64,000 nucleotides of DNA from Haloferax mucosum ATCC BAA-1512 (GCF_000337815.1 NZ_AOLN01000017.1:62001-126000), one strand, 5' to 3'. Shown: positions 54,340 through 63,119, counted from the stretch's first letter. Notes: a model not told the origin generated them from the letters alone. Made by a program: numbers and translations.

Positions 54340-55209
54340 GTGACTACTATCGCACTCGCCACCTGCGAGGACCTTCCGTCGCTCGTCGCCGACGACACCT
54401 CGTTCGTCGCGGCGCTTCGGGACCGCGGGGTAACAGCCGAACCGGTCGTCTGGTCCGACGAGTCGGTCGATTGGGGCGACTACGACGCCGTCGTCGTTCG
54501 GTCGATTTGGGACTACTACAAGCGGCCCGAGCAGTTCAGCGCGTGGATCGAGACACTCGCATCCGCCGACTGCGACGTGTGGAACCACTCGGACGTGTTG
54601 CGGTGGAACAGCCACAAATGCTACCTTCGAGACCTCGCGGCGCGCGGCGTCTCGACGCTTCCAACCGAGTACGTCGAGCAGGGTGACGACGCGTCGCTCG
54701 AAGCGATTTTCGACGACCGAGGCTGGGACGAACTCGTCGTCAAACCCGCCGTGAGCGCCGGTGCGTTCGAGACGAAGCGCATCTCCCGCGACGCGGCCGC
54801 CGCCGAGCAGTCGTGGTTCGACGACCTCGTGAGGCGAAACGACGTGCTCGTCCAAGCGTTCGTCGCCGACATCACAGACGGCGAGTGGTCACTCGTGTTC
54901 TTCGGCGGTGAGTACAGTCACGCCGTCGTCAAACGCCCCGAAGCGGGCGATTACCGGGTGCAGGAGAAACACGGCGGGAGCGTCAACGTCGAGACACCCA
55001 GCGACGGGCTTCTCGAACAGGCGGCCAGGGTTGTCGATGCGGTCACCGCAGAAGTCGGTGCAAAGCCGCTCTACGCCCGGGTCGATGGTGTCGAGCGCGA
55101 CGGCGACTTCCGTCTTCTCGAAGTCGAACTCATCGAACCGGAGTTGTTCTTCCGGGTCGACTCCGAGGCGGGCGATAGATTTGCCGAGACGATTCTCGAA
55201 CGGGTCTGA
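54340..55209 (+). CDS. ATP-grasp domain protein (RimK/glutathione-synthase-like)
   Basis: A 289-aa ATP-grasp enzyme. The ADP-forming ligase fold shows VWNHSDVLRWNSHKCYLRDLAARGV, a large-loop DELVVKPAVSAGAFETKRI, and the metal-binding ELIEPELFFRVD. Substrates unknown (carboxylate plus amine or thiol). GTG start at 54340 is the best-placed start since no nearby ATG fits and the protein begins right at strand one (TTIALATCEDL). Confidence 0.85.
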   Translation: MTTIALATCEDLPSLVADDTSFVAALRDRGVTAEPVVWSDESVDWGDYDAVVVRSIWDYYKRPEQFSAWIETLASADCDVWNHSDVLRWNSHKCYLRDLAARGVSTLPTEYVEQGDDASLEAIFDDRGWDELVVKPAVSAGAFETKRISRDAAAAEQSWFDDLVRRNDVLVQAFVADITDGEWSLVFFGGEYSHAVVKRPEAGDYRVQEKHGGSVNVETPSDGLLEQAARVVDAVTAEVGAKPLYARVDGVERDGDFRLLEVELIEPELFFRVDSEAGDRFAETILERV

Positions 55210-55271
55210 TGGCGCACTCTCACGGACGGGAAACCACAACCACTACCTCCCCCCGCAGACGACTCCGACCC

Positions 55272-56171
55272 ATGCAACTAGGCGTCATCGGCCTCGGCCG
55301 GATGGGGCGCATCGTAGTCGACCGAGTGCTCGATGCCGGGCACGAGGTCGTGGCTTTCGACCTCTCTGCGGAAGCGGTCGCGGCCGCCGCCGACGCGGGT
55401 GCCGAACCCGCAGAGAGCGTCGCCGACCTCGCCGACCGACTCGGCGACGACAAGCGCATCTGGCTCATGGTTCCCGCGGGCGACGCGGTGGACGCGACCC
55501 TCGACGACCTCGACCCGCATCTCGACGCGGACGACGTCGTCGTTGACGGCGGTAACTCGCACTTTGAGGAGTCCGTCCGACGAGCCGAGGCATGTTCCGC
55601 GGCGTATCTCGACTGCGGCACCTCCGGCGGCCCCGCCGGTGCCGAACTCGGCTTCTCGCTCATGATTGGCGGCCCGCAGTGGGCCTACGACGAGATGACG
55701 CCCGTCTTCGACGCCGTCGCAACCGGCCCCGCTGGCCACGACCGCATGGGCGCGGCAGGCTCCGGTCACTACGTGAAAATGGTCCACAACGGCGTCGAAT
55801 ACGCCCTCATGCAGGCGTACGGTGAAGGCTTCGAACTGCTCGCCGAGGGTCGCTACGACCTCGACCTCGAATCGGTCGCCCGCACGTGGAACAACGGTGC
55901 GGTCATCCGCTCGTGGCTCCTCGAACTCTGCGAAGAAGCGTTCCGCGAGGAAGGGACCGACCTCGGCGACGTTGACGACCACATCGCCGGTGGCTCGACG
56001 GGCACGTGGACGGTCCAAGAAGCGCTCGAACAGGAAGTTCCCGTCCCGCTTATCTACCAGTCGCTCGCCGAGCGCTTCGGCTCCCGCGCCGACGACCGGT
56101 TCTCGCGCCGCCTCGCCAACCGACTTCGCTACGGGTTCGGCCGCCACGAAGTCGCCCGGAAAGACGAGTAA
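55272..56171 (+). CDS. gnd: 6-phosphogluconate dehydrogenase, decarboxylating
   Basis: Oxidises 6-phosphogluconate to ribulose 5-phosphate in the oxidative pentose phosphate pathway, 299 aa. GLGRMG (residues 7-12) binds NAD(P), DGGNSHFEES is the sugar-binding stretch, the GTSGGPAGA loop follows, and GHYVKMVHNGVEY carries the catalytic Lys. This is the shorter GndA type. ATG 55272 was chosen over 55209 (which overlaps the previous stop) because MQLGVIGLG begins the Rossmann strand. It follows an ATP-grasp gene. Confidence 0.94.
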   Translation: MQLGVIGLGRMGRIVVDRVLDAGHEVVAFDLSAEAVAAAADAGAEPAESVADLADRLGDDKRIWLMVPAGDAVDATLDDLDPHLDADDVVVDGGNSHFEESVRRAEACSAAYLDCGTSGGPAGAELGFSLMIGGPQWAYDEMTPVFDAVATGPAGHDRMGAAGSGHYVKMVHNGVEYALMQAYGEGFELLAEGRYDLDLESVARTWNNGAVIRSWLLELCEEAFREEGTDLGDVDDHIAGGSTGTWTVQEALEQEVPVPLIYQSLAERFGSRADDRFSRRLANRLRYGFGRHEVARKDE

Positions 56172-56329
56172 GCGACCGGTCGTGGTTTGCTCGCAGGCGA
56201 CGGATACGGGCGAACCCACCTCGATATTTTGGGAATCCTTCGAGAGCGCCGTCTGGACGGTGAAATCAGCCGTCCGAGACCGCCGCCATAATCACAATTT
56301 CCTTAACCCCTCCCTCCATATCCGCCCTT

Positions 56330-56914
56330 ATGGCAGTCATCAGTCTGGTGGGTGTCGGGGCCGGATTGGTCCTGGTACTCCTCGCCGTCGCCCTGCACTT
56401 TTCGAAGGGCACCGGTTGGGAGCCGACCGCCGACATCACGCAGGAAGTCCTCGAACGCCGCGCGGCGACCGTCGCAGAGACCGACTTCCCCGAGCCGATG
56501 AACCGCTCTATCGGTGGCGGTGCCGTCGCTGGCGCGGTCGCCGGCGGCGAGGAAGGCGCTGAACTCGAAGGTGAAGGCGCGGCGGAAGAAGAACAGAGTC
56601 CCGCCGACATACCCGAAGACGAAGTCGAGTACTTCGAAGTCGAGTTCGTCAAGCAGGGTGAGACCATCGAACTGGCGAGCAACGAGACGGTGCTCGACCA
56701 AGGTGAAGACGCCGGGATGGACCTCCCCTACGCGTGCCGTCAGGGCCAGTGTGTCTCCTGTGCAGGGAAGATCACCGACGGTCCCGCCGAAGAGTACGTG
56801 ACGCACTTCAAACAGGAGACGCTCTCCGGCGGCGAGATGGAGAAAGGCTACACGCTGACGTGCGTCGCCTACCCGAAAGCCGACTTCGCCATCGAGACCG
56901 GCGAAGCACCGTAA
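56330..56914 (+). CDS. Membrane-anchored plant-type 2Fe-2S ferredoxin
   Basis: A 194-aa protein: hydrophobic N-terminal anchor (residues 3-23), an acidic linker (about 70-100), then a C-terminal ferredoxin domain with cluster Cys136-x4-Cys141-x2-Cys144 and Cys178. The anchor suggests electron transfer at the membrane. Follows gnd by 158 bp; any link to the pentose phosphate pathway is not shown. Confidence 0.9.
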   Translation: MAVISLVGVGAGLVLVLLAVALHFSKGTGWEPTADITQEVLERRAATVAETDFPEPMNRSIGGGAVAGAVAGGEEGAELEGEGAAEEEQSPADIPEDEVEYFEVEFVKQGETIELASNETVLDQGEDAGMDLPYACRQGQCVSCAGKITDGPAEEYVTHFKQETLSGGEMEKGYTLTCVAYPKADFAIETGEAP

Positions 56915-57171
56915 CGACGCGACCCACCATTCGTTTCTCACGCCTTCGATTTCTGCCGACACCAGTCTTCCGAGCGATACCGCCCGCGTGAAACTGACCT
57001 CGAACCTCTCCCCTCCCCAGTACATTCAGAGCATTCTCCTCGCACGCTCCCCAGTACATTCGAAGCGCTCACACAGTAGCCCGACGTGCCCCCTGCCGGC
57101 GGTACGGTGACCCGGCACGGGACGTCACCTATCGACGGGTTAAAACGGGGGCCGCGTGTCTCACCTGTTCA

Positions 57172-58638
57172 GTGTCCGTCCCCGAAGGAGGCTCTCTGAC
57201 CGAAGGAGACCTCAAAGGTCCGATGTTCGCGCTCGCGTGGCCGATTATCGTCACCGAACTCTTTCAAGTGGCGTACAACCTCGCCGATACCGTCTGGCTC
57301 GGTCGTCTCTCGACCGACGCGGTGGCCGCGATTAGCCTCGCGTTTCCGCTCATCTTCCTTTTCATCTCCGTCGGTGGCGGCTTCACCGTCGCTGGAAGCA
57401 CGCTCGTCGCGCAATACACCGGCGCGAAAAGTGAAGGCTCGGCCGGAACCGTCGCCGGCCAGACGCTGACGTTTATCACCCTCATCGCTATCGTCGTCGG
57501 CTTCGTCGGGTTCCTCGCAACCGATGCGATGCTCGGTGTGCTTCCCAGTTCGCCCGCGACCGCCGGGCAGGTGATTCCCCTCGCCGGTGACTACATGCGT
57601 GTGTTCTTCCTCGGCCTGCCGTTCCTCTTCGGCTTTTTCGTCTTCTCTGCGCTCATGCGCGGCTACGGCAACACCCGCGCGCCGATGGTCGTGATGTTCA
57701 TCAGCGTCCTCATCAACGTCATCATCGACCCGATTTTCATCTTCGGCTTCGAGTCGAATCCGCTTTTCGGGATGCTCGGACTGGAAGCGCTCCAAGCGGA
57801 CCTCTTCGCCGCCACCGGCTTCGACGGGGAGGGCGTCGCCGGTGCCGCTTACGCGACGGTCCTCTCACGAGGGGTTGCGACCGTCATCGGTATCTACATC
57901 ATCTTCGGAACGAGCGCCGGTCCCGACGTCGAATTCGACGATTTCCGACCGCAACTTCGATACATCAAGAAAATCGTCTCTATTGGCGTTCCGAGCGCCG
58001 TCGAACAGTCGGCTACCGCCCTCGGGTTCATCACGCTCACCGCGATGGTCGTCACGTTCAAACCCGAAGTCGTCGCCGCCTTCGGACTCGGTAATCGTCT
58101 CACATCACTCGTGTTCCTCCCGGCGCTCGGTCTCGGCCGTGCTACGAACACCATCGTCGGGCAAAACCTCGGCGCTCAAAAACCAGACCGCGCCGAAAGC
58201 GCTGTCTGGCTCGCCGCGAAGGTCGGCTCCAGCGTCATGGTCGTCACCGGCGTTCTCGCGTTTATTTTCGCCGAGCCAGTCGTCGCGTTCTTCCTCCCAA
58301 CCGGGACGCCGTCGGCCGCACAGACCATCGATCTCGGCGTCGAGTATATCCGTATTCGGGCGTTCGAATTCGGCTTTATCGGCGTCTTGCAGGTCGTCCT
58401 CGGCGCGTACCGCGGTGCCGGAAATACGAAGACCGCACTCGGCTTTTCGTTGTTCGCACTCTGGCTGGGCCGTGTCCCTATCGTCTACCTGCTTTCGTTC
58501 CAGTTCGGATTCGCCGAGACGGGTATCTGGCTCGGCATGTCCGTCGGACAGATTCTCGGCGCGATTGCCGCGACAGCGTGGTTCACCCGTGGAACGTGGA
58601 AACAAAGCGTCATTAGTTCAGAACCGAGCACGACGTAA
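57172..58638 (+). CDS. MATE-family efflux transporter
   Basis: A 488-aa twelve-helix multidrug and toxin extrusion protein. MatE domains at about 20-180 and 240-400: PMFALAWPIIVTELFQVAYNLADTVWLGRL and STDAVAAISLAFPLIFL are typical, and the second half starts VSIGVPSAVEQSATALGF. Exports cationic compounds with Na+ or H+ exchange. GTG start at 57172, preceded by a clear AT-containing element. Confidence 0.94.
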   Translation: MSVPEGGSLTEGDLKGPMFALAWPIIVTELFQVAYNLADTVWLGRLSTDAVAAISLAFPLIFLFISVGGGFTVAGSTLVAQYTGAKSEGSAGTVAGQTLTFITLIAIVVGFVGFLATDAMLGVLPSSPATAGQVIPLAGDYMRVFFLGLPFLFGFFVFSALMRGYGNTRAPMVVMFISVLINVIIDPIFIFGFESNPLFGMLGLEALQADLFAATGFDGEGVAGAAYATVLSRGVATVIGIYIIFGTSAGPDVEFDDFRPQLRYIKKIVSIGVPSAVEQSATALGFITLTAMVVTFKPEVVAAFGLGNRLTSLVFLPALGLGRATNTIVGQNLGAQKPDRAESAVWLAAKVGSSVMVVTGVLAFIFAEPVVAFFLPTGTPSAAQTIDLGVEYIRIRAFEFGFIGVLQVVLGAYRGAGNTKTALGFSLFALWLGRVPIVYLLSFQFGFAETGIWLGMSVGQILGAIAATAWFTRGTWKQSVISSEPSTT

Positions 58639-58700
58639 TCGGCCGCCAGCGGTGCTTCCACAACGGTTTTACGTCGGTGTCGTGTAGCTCTCTTCGCTGA

Positions 58701-58773
58701 GGGCCCGTAGCTCAGTGGACAGAGTGCTTGGTTCCGGACCAAGATGTCGCGGGTTCAAATCCCGTCGGGTCCG
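58701..58773 (+). tRNA. tRNA-Arg (CCG anticodon)
   Basis: Cloverleaf with acceptor stem GGGCCCG/CGGGTCC (one G-T pair), D-loop AGCTCAGTGGACAGAGT, anticodon loop TTCCGGA reading CCG inside the CTTGG/CCAAG stem, and T-arm GCGGGTTCAAATCCCGT; discriminator G at 58773. No intron. The downstream DNA differs in composition, so this is the likely attachment site of the element to the right. Confidence 0.96.
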
Positions 58774-58841
58774 TCAAAATTTTACTCGGTTCCTATATGT
58801 ATAAAATACAGCTCTCAGCTCATCTATCGGCTGGTCTCGTC

Positions 58842-58859
58842 CCGAGTATATATACTCGG
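58842..58859. promoter_or_regulatory. 18-bp perfect palindrome CCGAGTATATATACTCGG
   Basis: Self-complementary over 18 bp, with a TATATA core that looks like a TBP site. It lies about 105 bp before the zinc-finger start at 58947 and near the element's edge. A dyad over a TATA element suggests an autoregulated promoter, where a repressor would block TBP. Confidence 0.55.
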
Positions 58860-58908
58860 AGCGAAGGGCCGAAAGAGAGTAAACAACCGTAGGGAACGCG
58901 CCACGCCG

Positions 58909-58935
58909 CCGTCTCTCGGTGACGAGAGTAAAACG
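58909..58935 (+). other. Stem-loop with GNRA tetraloop, leader of the element operon
   Basis: CTCTCG-GTGA-CGAGAG (58913-58928) is a perfect 6-bp stem with a GTGA (GNRA-type) loop; flanking CCGT (58909-58912) and ACGG (58933-58936) extend it after an internal TAAA bulge. It sits immediately before the first start codons (58938-58950), so it could control translation. Could also be chance. Confidence 0.4.
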
Positions 58936-58946
58936 GGGTGGTGGGC

Positions 58947-59180
58947 ATGATGCTACTCGACTCTCGGAGCGAGTCGGGTAGGTGTCTGTACTGCGGGTCT
59001 CACGTCTCGCTGGACTTCCGGCGAGTCTACGGCGATGACGACGACCGCGCACACCGCTGTTTCGAGTGTGATACGCTGGTTCGCTTACAGCGCGGGTCAG
59101 CTGGCGGTCTCGACGTTCCGATACCGGACCCGTGGATCGCGCCCGGTCGTCACGGTGGCGACCCTGAACGGTGGTCATAA
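58947..59180 (+). CDS. Small zinc-finger protein of the mobile element (DUF7563-like)
   Basis: About 77 aa with one CxxC...CxxC site (CLYCGSHVSLDFRRVY then CFECDTLVR), related in layout to the 51-aa chromosomal protein at 11518. Candidate starts are GTG 58938, GTG 58941, ATG 58947 and ATG 58950; ATG 58947 is shown. The stop TAA overlaps the next start (TAATG), so it heads a coupled operon. Likely DNA- or protein-binding. Confidence 0.8.
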   Translation: MMLLDSRSESGRCLYCGSHVSLDFRRVYGDDDDRAHRCFECDTLVRLQRGSAGGLDVPIPDPWIAPGRHGGDPERWS

Positions 59181-59644
59181 TGGGTGTCGCAGCCTCGAAG
59201 CGGGCGGGCGCGACTGTCGAGTCCGCACTGCTTCAACGGCATCCCGAGCTGCGGCACGTCCCTGACGACGTAGCCGAGCATCACGACGCGGTGGCCGTCT
59301 CGTTACTCTCGCCGAGTCGTGACCTACCCTTCGTCGGTCTCTGTCTCCTCGAGACGGGGACCGTCGTAGAGATCAAGAGCGCGATGGTGGTGTACGGTGA
59401 GCGACAGCGCCGCGGGCGCTTCCTGATTCGGGAAGCCCAACACAACCACCTCCTCGAGAAAGGTGGTGTCTACCTCTTCGCCGTCTGTGCGCCCACGCCC
59501 GACCGCGACATCATCGCGGCGAAGGTCATCCCGGCGAGTCTCGTTGACGAGTTCAACTTCTCGTGGGTCTCACCGAAAACGCGGTCGAACTACGCGCAAT
59601 TCGCGTGGTCGCGGGTATTCTCGCCTGAGGAGGTGGAAGGATGA
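59180..59644 (+). CDS. PD-(D/E)XK nuclease-like protein
   Basis: A 154-aa protein with a pattern like Holliday-junction-resolvase or restriction-type nucleases: Glu in an early helix (GATVESALLQ), HHDAVAV, VVEIKSA as the E-x-K core, and REAQHNHLLEKGGVYLFAV with the conserved Gln. Start ATG overlaps the previous stop by 1 bp. It could resolve junctions during element replication or act as a nuclease in defence. Enzyme activity is inference from motifs. Confidence 0.72.
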   Translation: MGVAASKRAGATVESALLQRHPELRHVPDDVAEHHDAVAVSLLSPSRDLPFVGLCLLETGTVVEIKSAMVVYGERQRRGRFLIREAQHNHLLEKGGVYLFAVCAPTPDRDIIAAKVIPASLVDEFNFSWVSPKTRSNYAQFAWSRVFSPEEVEG

Positions 59645-60213
59645 CCCGCCTCCGCGGGACGTACTTCGCGCGACTATCCAACGGAGTGGCGACACCACCG
59701 CCGTACGCGACGGTCTTCGCTGTTGTCCGTGACGCGCCTGCGTGGGTCGAAGGCATCGCCGACCGGAACCTCCCTCATCTCGCCCCACCAGAGGAGCTGA
59801 CAGAGACTCGGAATCGAGTCGAATCAGCTGCCGAGGACGACGGTGTAGACGACCCCGAGCTGGTTGCGTGGAACTCGGTCAACTTCGAAGCACAGTACCG
59901 AGACCACTTGTCTCGCGGGGGCGCACGCGAAGTCCTCAGAACGCTGGTGGAGACAGTCGAACGTCGCCCCGTGTGGCTTGTCTCGTGGCGCTCTCGCGCC
60001 GACTTAGACCATCGCTCGGTCCTTCTCGAAGAACTCCGCCAGCGGGCTGAACTCGGCCCGTGTGAACCGGGCCAACACCGTTGGACACGCGGAGTGGTAC
60101 CGACAACGGTCGTCTGTGGTCGGTGTGGCTACGGTTCAACGAGCCTCACGACTGGCCAGCTCGCGCAGGACATCGACATACCCGCGCGGATTTCGGGAGG
60201 TGTCACGCAGTGA
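59641..60213 (+). CDS. Element protein with C-terminal zinc knuckle
   Basis: A 190-aa protein, MTRLRGTYFARLSNG at the start. Near the C-terminus CEPGQHRWTRGVVPTTVVCGRCG contains C/H...CxxC, a possible zinc site; the N-terminal half is alpha/beta with no motif. It overlaps the nuclease gene by 4 bp (ATGA) and the next gene by 4 bp (GTGA). I do not recognise it. Confidence 0.75.
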   Translation: MTRLRGTYFARLSNGVATPPPYATVFAVVRDAPAWVEGIADRNLPHLAPPEELTETRNRVESAAEDDGVDDPELVAWNSVNFEAQYRDHLSRGGAREVLRTLVETVERRPVWLVSWRSRADLDHRSVLLEELRQRAELGPCEPGQHRWTRGVVPTTVVCGRCGYGSTSLTTGQLAQDIDIPARISGGVTQ

Positions 60214-61841
60214 GTTTTGTCGCCAGCGCACCGCACGAGACTCGTGGCGATCTCCTGTACGCAGAGTACGGGTCGTCACCGTACTGGGCGGTTCGCCAGC
60301 TGTACAACCACATCGACGGTGGTCTCTCGAAACTCGAGGTAGAGATTCCCCGTCACGAGGAGGATGGAACCGAGACGTGGGTCGTCTCGCTTGGCTTCCA
60401 CCAGTCAGGTCTCTCACCGCGAGAGTCGGACACGGTGAACACGCTCCTCGAGTACGACATCAACGCCTACGGCGAGGGTGAGCGGAAACTACCGGTCTGT
60501 GTACAGCCGCGACTCGCGTGGTCTGACGAGAATCGCCCAGACAGTGTTCCGGCAGCTCTCGGCCCCGCGACGAACGTGAAGCTGCAGAACGTGGTGAACC
60601 TCGAGCTGGACGAGATTCCACACGTGTTCAAGTGGGTGATGCGCCGCGTCTGCGAGCAAGTCGGCTTCGACTGGTCGCGGAAGTACTTCACCGAGGAGCC
60701 ACACAAGTTCTCGACTCTCACCCAACACGAGCGATACCTGCGAATCGACCGCGAACAGGCGCAGAAGTTGGTCAGACGCGATGGCGTGTTCATGAAGCTC
60801 TTCATGCTCTGTGCCGACATCGAAGGGTCCCACATCGTCTACGATTCGAACAACGAGGACGTGGTAGGCTTCAACCACCAGCTCCGGCTGGACCGCTCGG
60901 CTATCGAAGAACTGTTCTCGAACAGCCAGCACCGCCCGCGCGGGCTGCAGCTGAAGCACTATCACCCGCAGTACGTGCGCACGGAAGCGAACGGTGACCC
61001 GCTGTATCACCCGAAGCTCGGTGCGCTGTACAAGAAGAACCTGAACCGAGATCAGGCGGTCCCGTGGAGCGAGCGCCACGATCTCGTGGCTGACCTCGAG
61101 GAGAAGTTGATGAACGTCCTGTCGTGGGCGGATATCCCGACACAGCCGGGAATGTGGTTCGTCCCTGACGACCACTTCGACGCGAGTGCGTCCGACCGGA
61201 CGGTTGCACTCTGGGATGACCCGACGCCGCAGATTGAAGCGTCCCAGGAATCGGTCATCATGCGCACGTTCTCGAGGCTCACCGATTCCGACCGCGACGT
61301 ACTCGAACACCTCGCACTCACCGACGGTGGACGCTCGGTTAGTGAACTCAAGGATGAAACGGGCTGGTCTTCCACGACGATCCATCGCGTCCTGCGCCGT
61401 CTCTCGGGGTTGCTCGAGGAAGACGGCAGAGTCGTGACGTGGGTCTCGTCGAAGATTGCCCAAGAAGTGCGCGAGCTGGTGTCCATCGCTGACGACGTGG
61501 TGGACTCGGTGGCCGCCCGAATCGAGAACGTCCTGAACGTTGACCCGCGCGATCTCGAGCGGTCCGGCCGCGCCCTGCAGAACTGGCTGAACCGCTACGG
61601 TGCGGAAGTCGTCGCCGGGATGAACGACCGGTCTGAGCGCGTGCGGATTCGGGTTCGAACGGTGCTGACCCAATCGAAGAACTCGGCTGCAACGGGTGAG
61701 TATCTGCCCGACGTTCTCGAGGAAGGCCACCGGGCGTGGTGTGACGCGGGTCTCGACTCGCGACGGTTCCTGAACGCGATCATTACCTACGATCAGGCGT
61801 ACGGCCCCATCCAGAACACGGTCGCTCGGAAGCACCTCTAA
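60210..61841 (+). CDS. 543-aa winged-helix protein of the element, candidate replication or regulatory protein
   Basis: GTG start overlaps the preceding stop (GTGA). The N-terminal about 370 residues form a large unrecognised domain (SPYWAVRQLYNHIDGGLSKLEVEIPRHEEDG and later VFKWVMRRVCEQVGFDWSRKYFTEE). Residues about 390-450 form a winged HTH (TDSDRDVLEHLALTDGGRSVSELKDETGWSSTTIHRVLRRLSGLL in parts). I recall related haloarchaeal annotations as DUF7845. A replication initiator or host-range regulator role is a guess. Confidence 0.78.
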   Translation: MSFVASAPHETRGDLLYAEYGSSPYWAVRQLYNHIDGGLSKLEVEIPRHEEDGTETWVVSLGFHQSGLSPRESDTVNTLLEYDINAYGEGERKLPVCVQPRLAWSDENRPDSVPAALGPATNVKLQNVVNLELDEIPHVFKWVMRRVCEQVGFDWSRKYFTEEPHKFSTLTQHERYLRIDREQAQKLVRRDGVFMKLFMLCADIEGSHIVYDSNNEDVVGFNHQLRLDRSAIEELFSNSQHRPRGLQLKHYHPQYVRTEANGDPLYHPKLGALYKKNLNRDQAVPWSERHDLVADLEEKLMNVLSWADIPTQPGMWFVPDDHFDASASDRTVALWDDPTPQIEASQESVIMRTFSRLTDSDRDVLEHLALTDGGRSVSELKDETGWSSTTIHRVLRRLSGLLEEDGRVVTWVSSKIAQEVRELVSIADDVVDSVAARIENVLNVDPRDLERSGRALQNWLNRYGAEVVAGMNDRSERVRIRVRTVLTQSKNSAATGEYLPDVLEEGHRAWCDAGLDSRRFLNAIITYDQAYGPIQNTVARKHL

Positions 61842-62168
61842 CGGGTGGCCTGCCGAGTGGCAACACTCTCACTCACTTCCTTCTTTTATATACTATCCCG
61901 CTTTTTTCGCCCGGCCCTTGGTTTCGTGTGGAGTCTCGATTCATCGTGAGTGACGACTCTCGCGGAGATCGGGCGGGCGCTGTTTCACTCAGCGGGCCAG
62001 CCCCCTTAGTGAGTGTGACTAACGTCACAACTGCGAAAAAATAACCCTCCACCACCGCAGCTCCAGTTGATCCACGTGAAGGATTGCAGATTATTCTCAG
62101 TAGGACAGGAGGTTTGTGCAACCGTGCTTGTACCAACCTTTACTCCACAGTCATATTTACACACGAGG
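61842..62168. other. 327-bp intergenic region of the element
   Basis: No secure gene. It holds a TATA-like ttttatatac at about 61883, a hairpin cgctgtttcactcagcg around 61977-61993, a perfect inverted repeat TGTGAC-TAAC-GTCACA at 62014-62029, and a 32-aa GTG frame at 61946-62044 that looks weakly coding. Possible operator or terminator. Confidence 0.4.
62014..62029. promoter_or_regulatory. Inverted repeat TGTGAC-TAAC-GTCACA
   Basis: Perfect 6-bp arms with a 4-bp spacer, within the 327-bp gap after the winged-helix gene. Arms of this length suit a dimeric HTH regulator, such as the one encoded upstream. Confidence 0.35.
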
Positions 62169-63119
62169 TCATGGGGAGTACTCTCGAAAGGTCTGAAGTT
62201 GTTTGATTTTTCCCAAGTCAATTTCTGATAGGTTGATTACAGTGCGACGAGGCTTACCCTGACCAACAGACATTTCGATGAATAATCTCCGTTTGACAAC
62301 CAAAGATTCGAGGAATGAATTGTAGTCTGTGTATGGTCCAATAGTTCCAATGAGTCCTCTTTGTCGATCTACAACACCGATATTCCATTCAGTATCTTCT
62401 CGAGCAAGTACAATATCTAAATCCAACCTCCCTTCCTCGATTGATTGCATCGTTTCTTGATTTGTTTCTAGTTCAAGACATACATCTCCATTCTTGTCTT
62501 TAACAACACGACGAATTTCGGTATCACTCGAACCCCGGATTAGGTCAATATTTCCTTCGGGGTGTTTGATAACTGCAGCAGTATCTTTTGAATTGAATAG
62601 CGCGACTTTGAATTTAATGCTTTTTCCGTTGTCAAGGTCGGACATCACTTTGGAAAGTATCTCATCGTCTGCATCAATCGAAACAGACAAATTTGCACCG
62701 CAGTTTGCGCAATGCTTGGGAAGCGAATCTTCAGAATTTGGCACATACGAAGTGGCTGTCTCACATTCCAAACATGGCAATAGTATTTCAAACAACCCGT
62801 CTTCTGTTTTCCTAAATCCCGGGAAAGCAGCGACTGAAACCACTCTAACAGAAATATAGGTGGATAGCATGAATATGAGTATAAGCACAGACACCCCCCC
62901 ACGGAGAGGTATGGGAAGAGGAAGGAAGAGAGCTGAGATTACGGCTAACACTACTGAGAGAAACCTAAGTGGTTTCAAATATTTCTCACCAGCGTCCTTC
63001 CATTTTGTCACAATATATCGAGCATGGTCATTGTTGAGTGTCAGCTCTAATTCCCGATCACGGAGCGATAGCTGACTTGGGTATACCGCATTCCGTATCC
63101 ACCATTCGTCTAATTTCAA
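62169..63119 (-). CDS. AT-rich membrane protein with a zinc ribbon
   Basis: A 316-aa protein with two hydrophobic helices (about residues 50-70 and 75-95), a CLEC...CANC zinc ribbon at about 130-155 and a soluble beta-rich C-terminus. Base composition and codon use (AAT, AAA, ATA) differ strongly from the chromosome, so it is probably acquired. Start is uncertain: TTG at 63117-63119, consistent with a leaderless transcript from the TATA-like element at 63145-63155. No family recognised. Confidence 0.6.
   Translation of the reverse strand: MKLDEWWIRNAVYPSQLSLRDRELELTLNNDHARYIVTKWKDAGEKYLKPLRFLSVVLAVISALFLPLPIPLRGGVSVLILIFMLSTYISVRVVSVAAFPGFRKTEDGLFEILLPCLECETATSYVPNSEDSLPKHCANCGANLSVSIDADDEILSKVMSDLDNGKSIKFKVALFNSKDTAAVIKHPEGNIDLIRGSSDTEIRRVVKDKNGDVCLELETNQETMQSIEEGRLDLDIVLAREDTEWNIGVVDRQRGLIGTIGPYTDYNSFLESLVVKRRLFIEMSVGQGKPRRTVINLSEIDLGKIKQLQTFREYSP

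Noticed and set aside
61946-62044. 32-aa GTG frame MSDDSRGDRAG... in the element gap
   Set aside because: Too short, no coupling to another gene, overlaps an inverted repeat; kept only as a note inside the gap entry.
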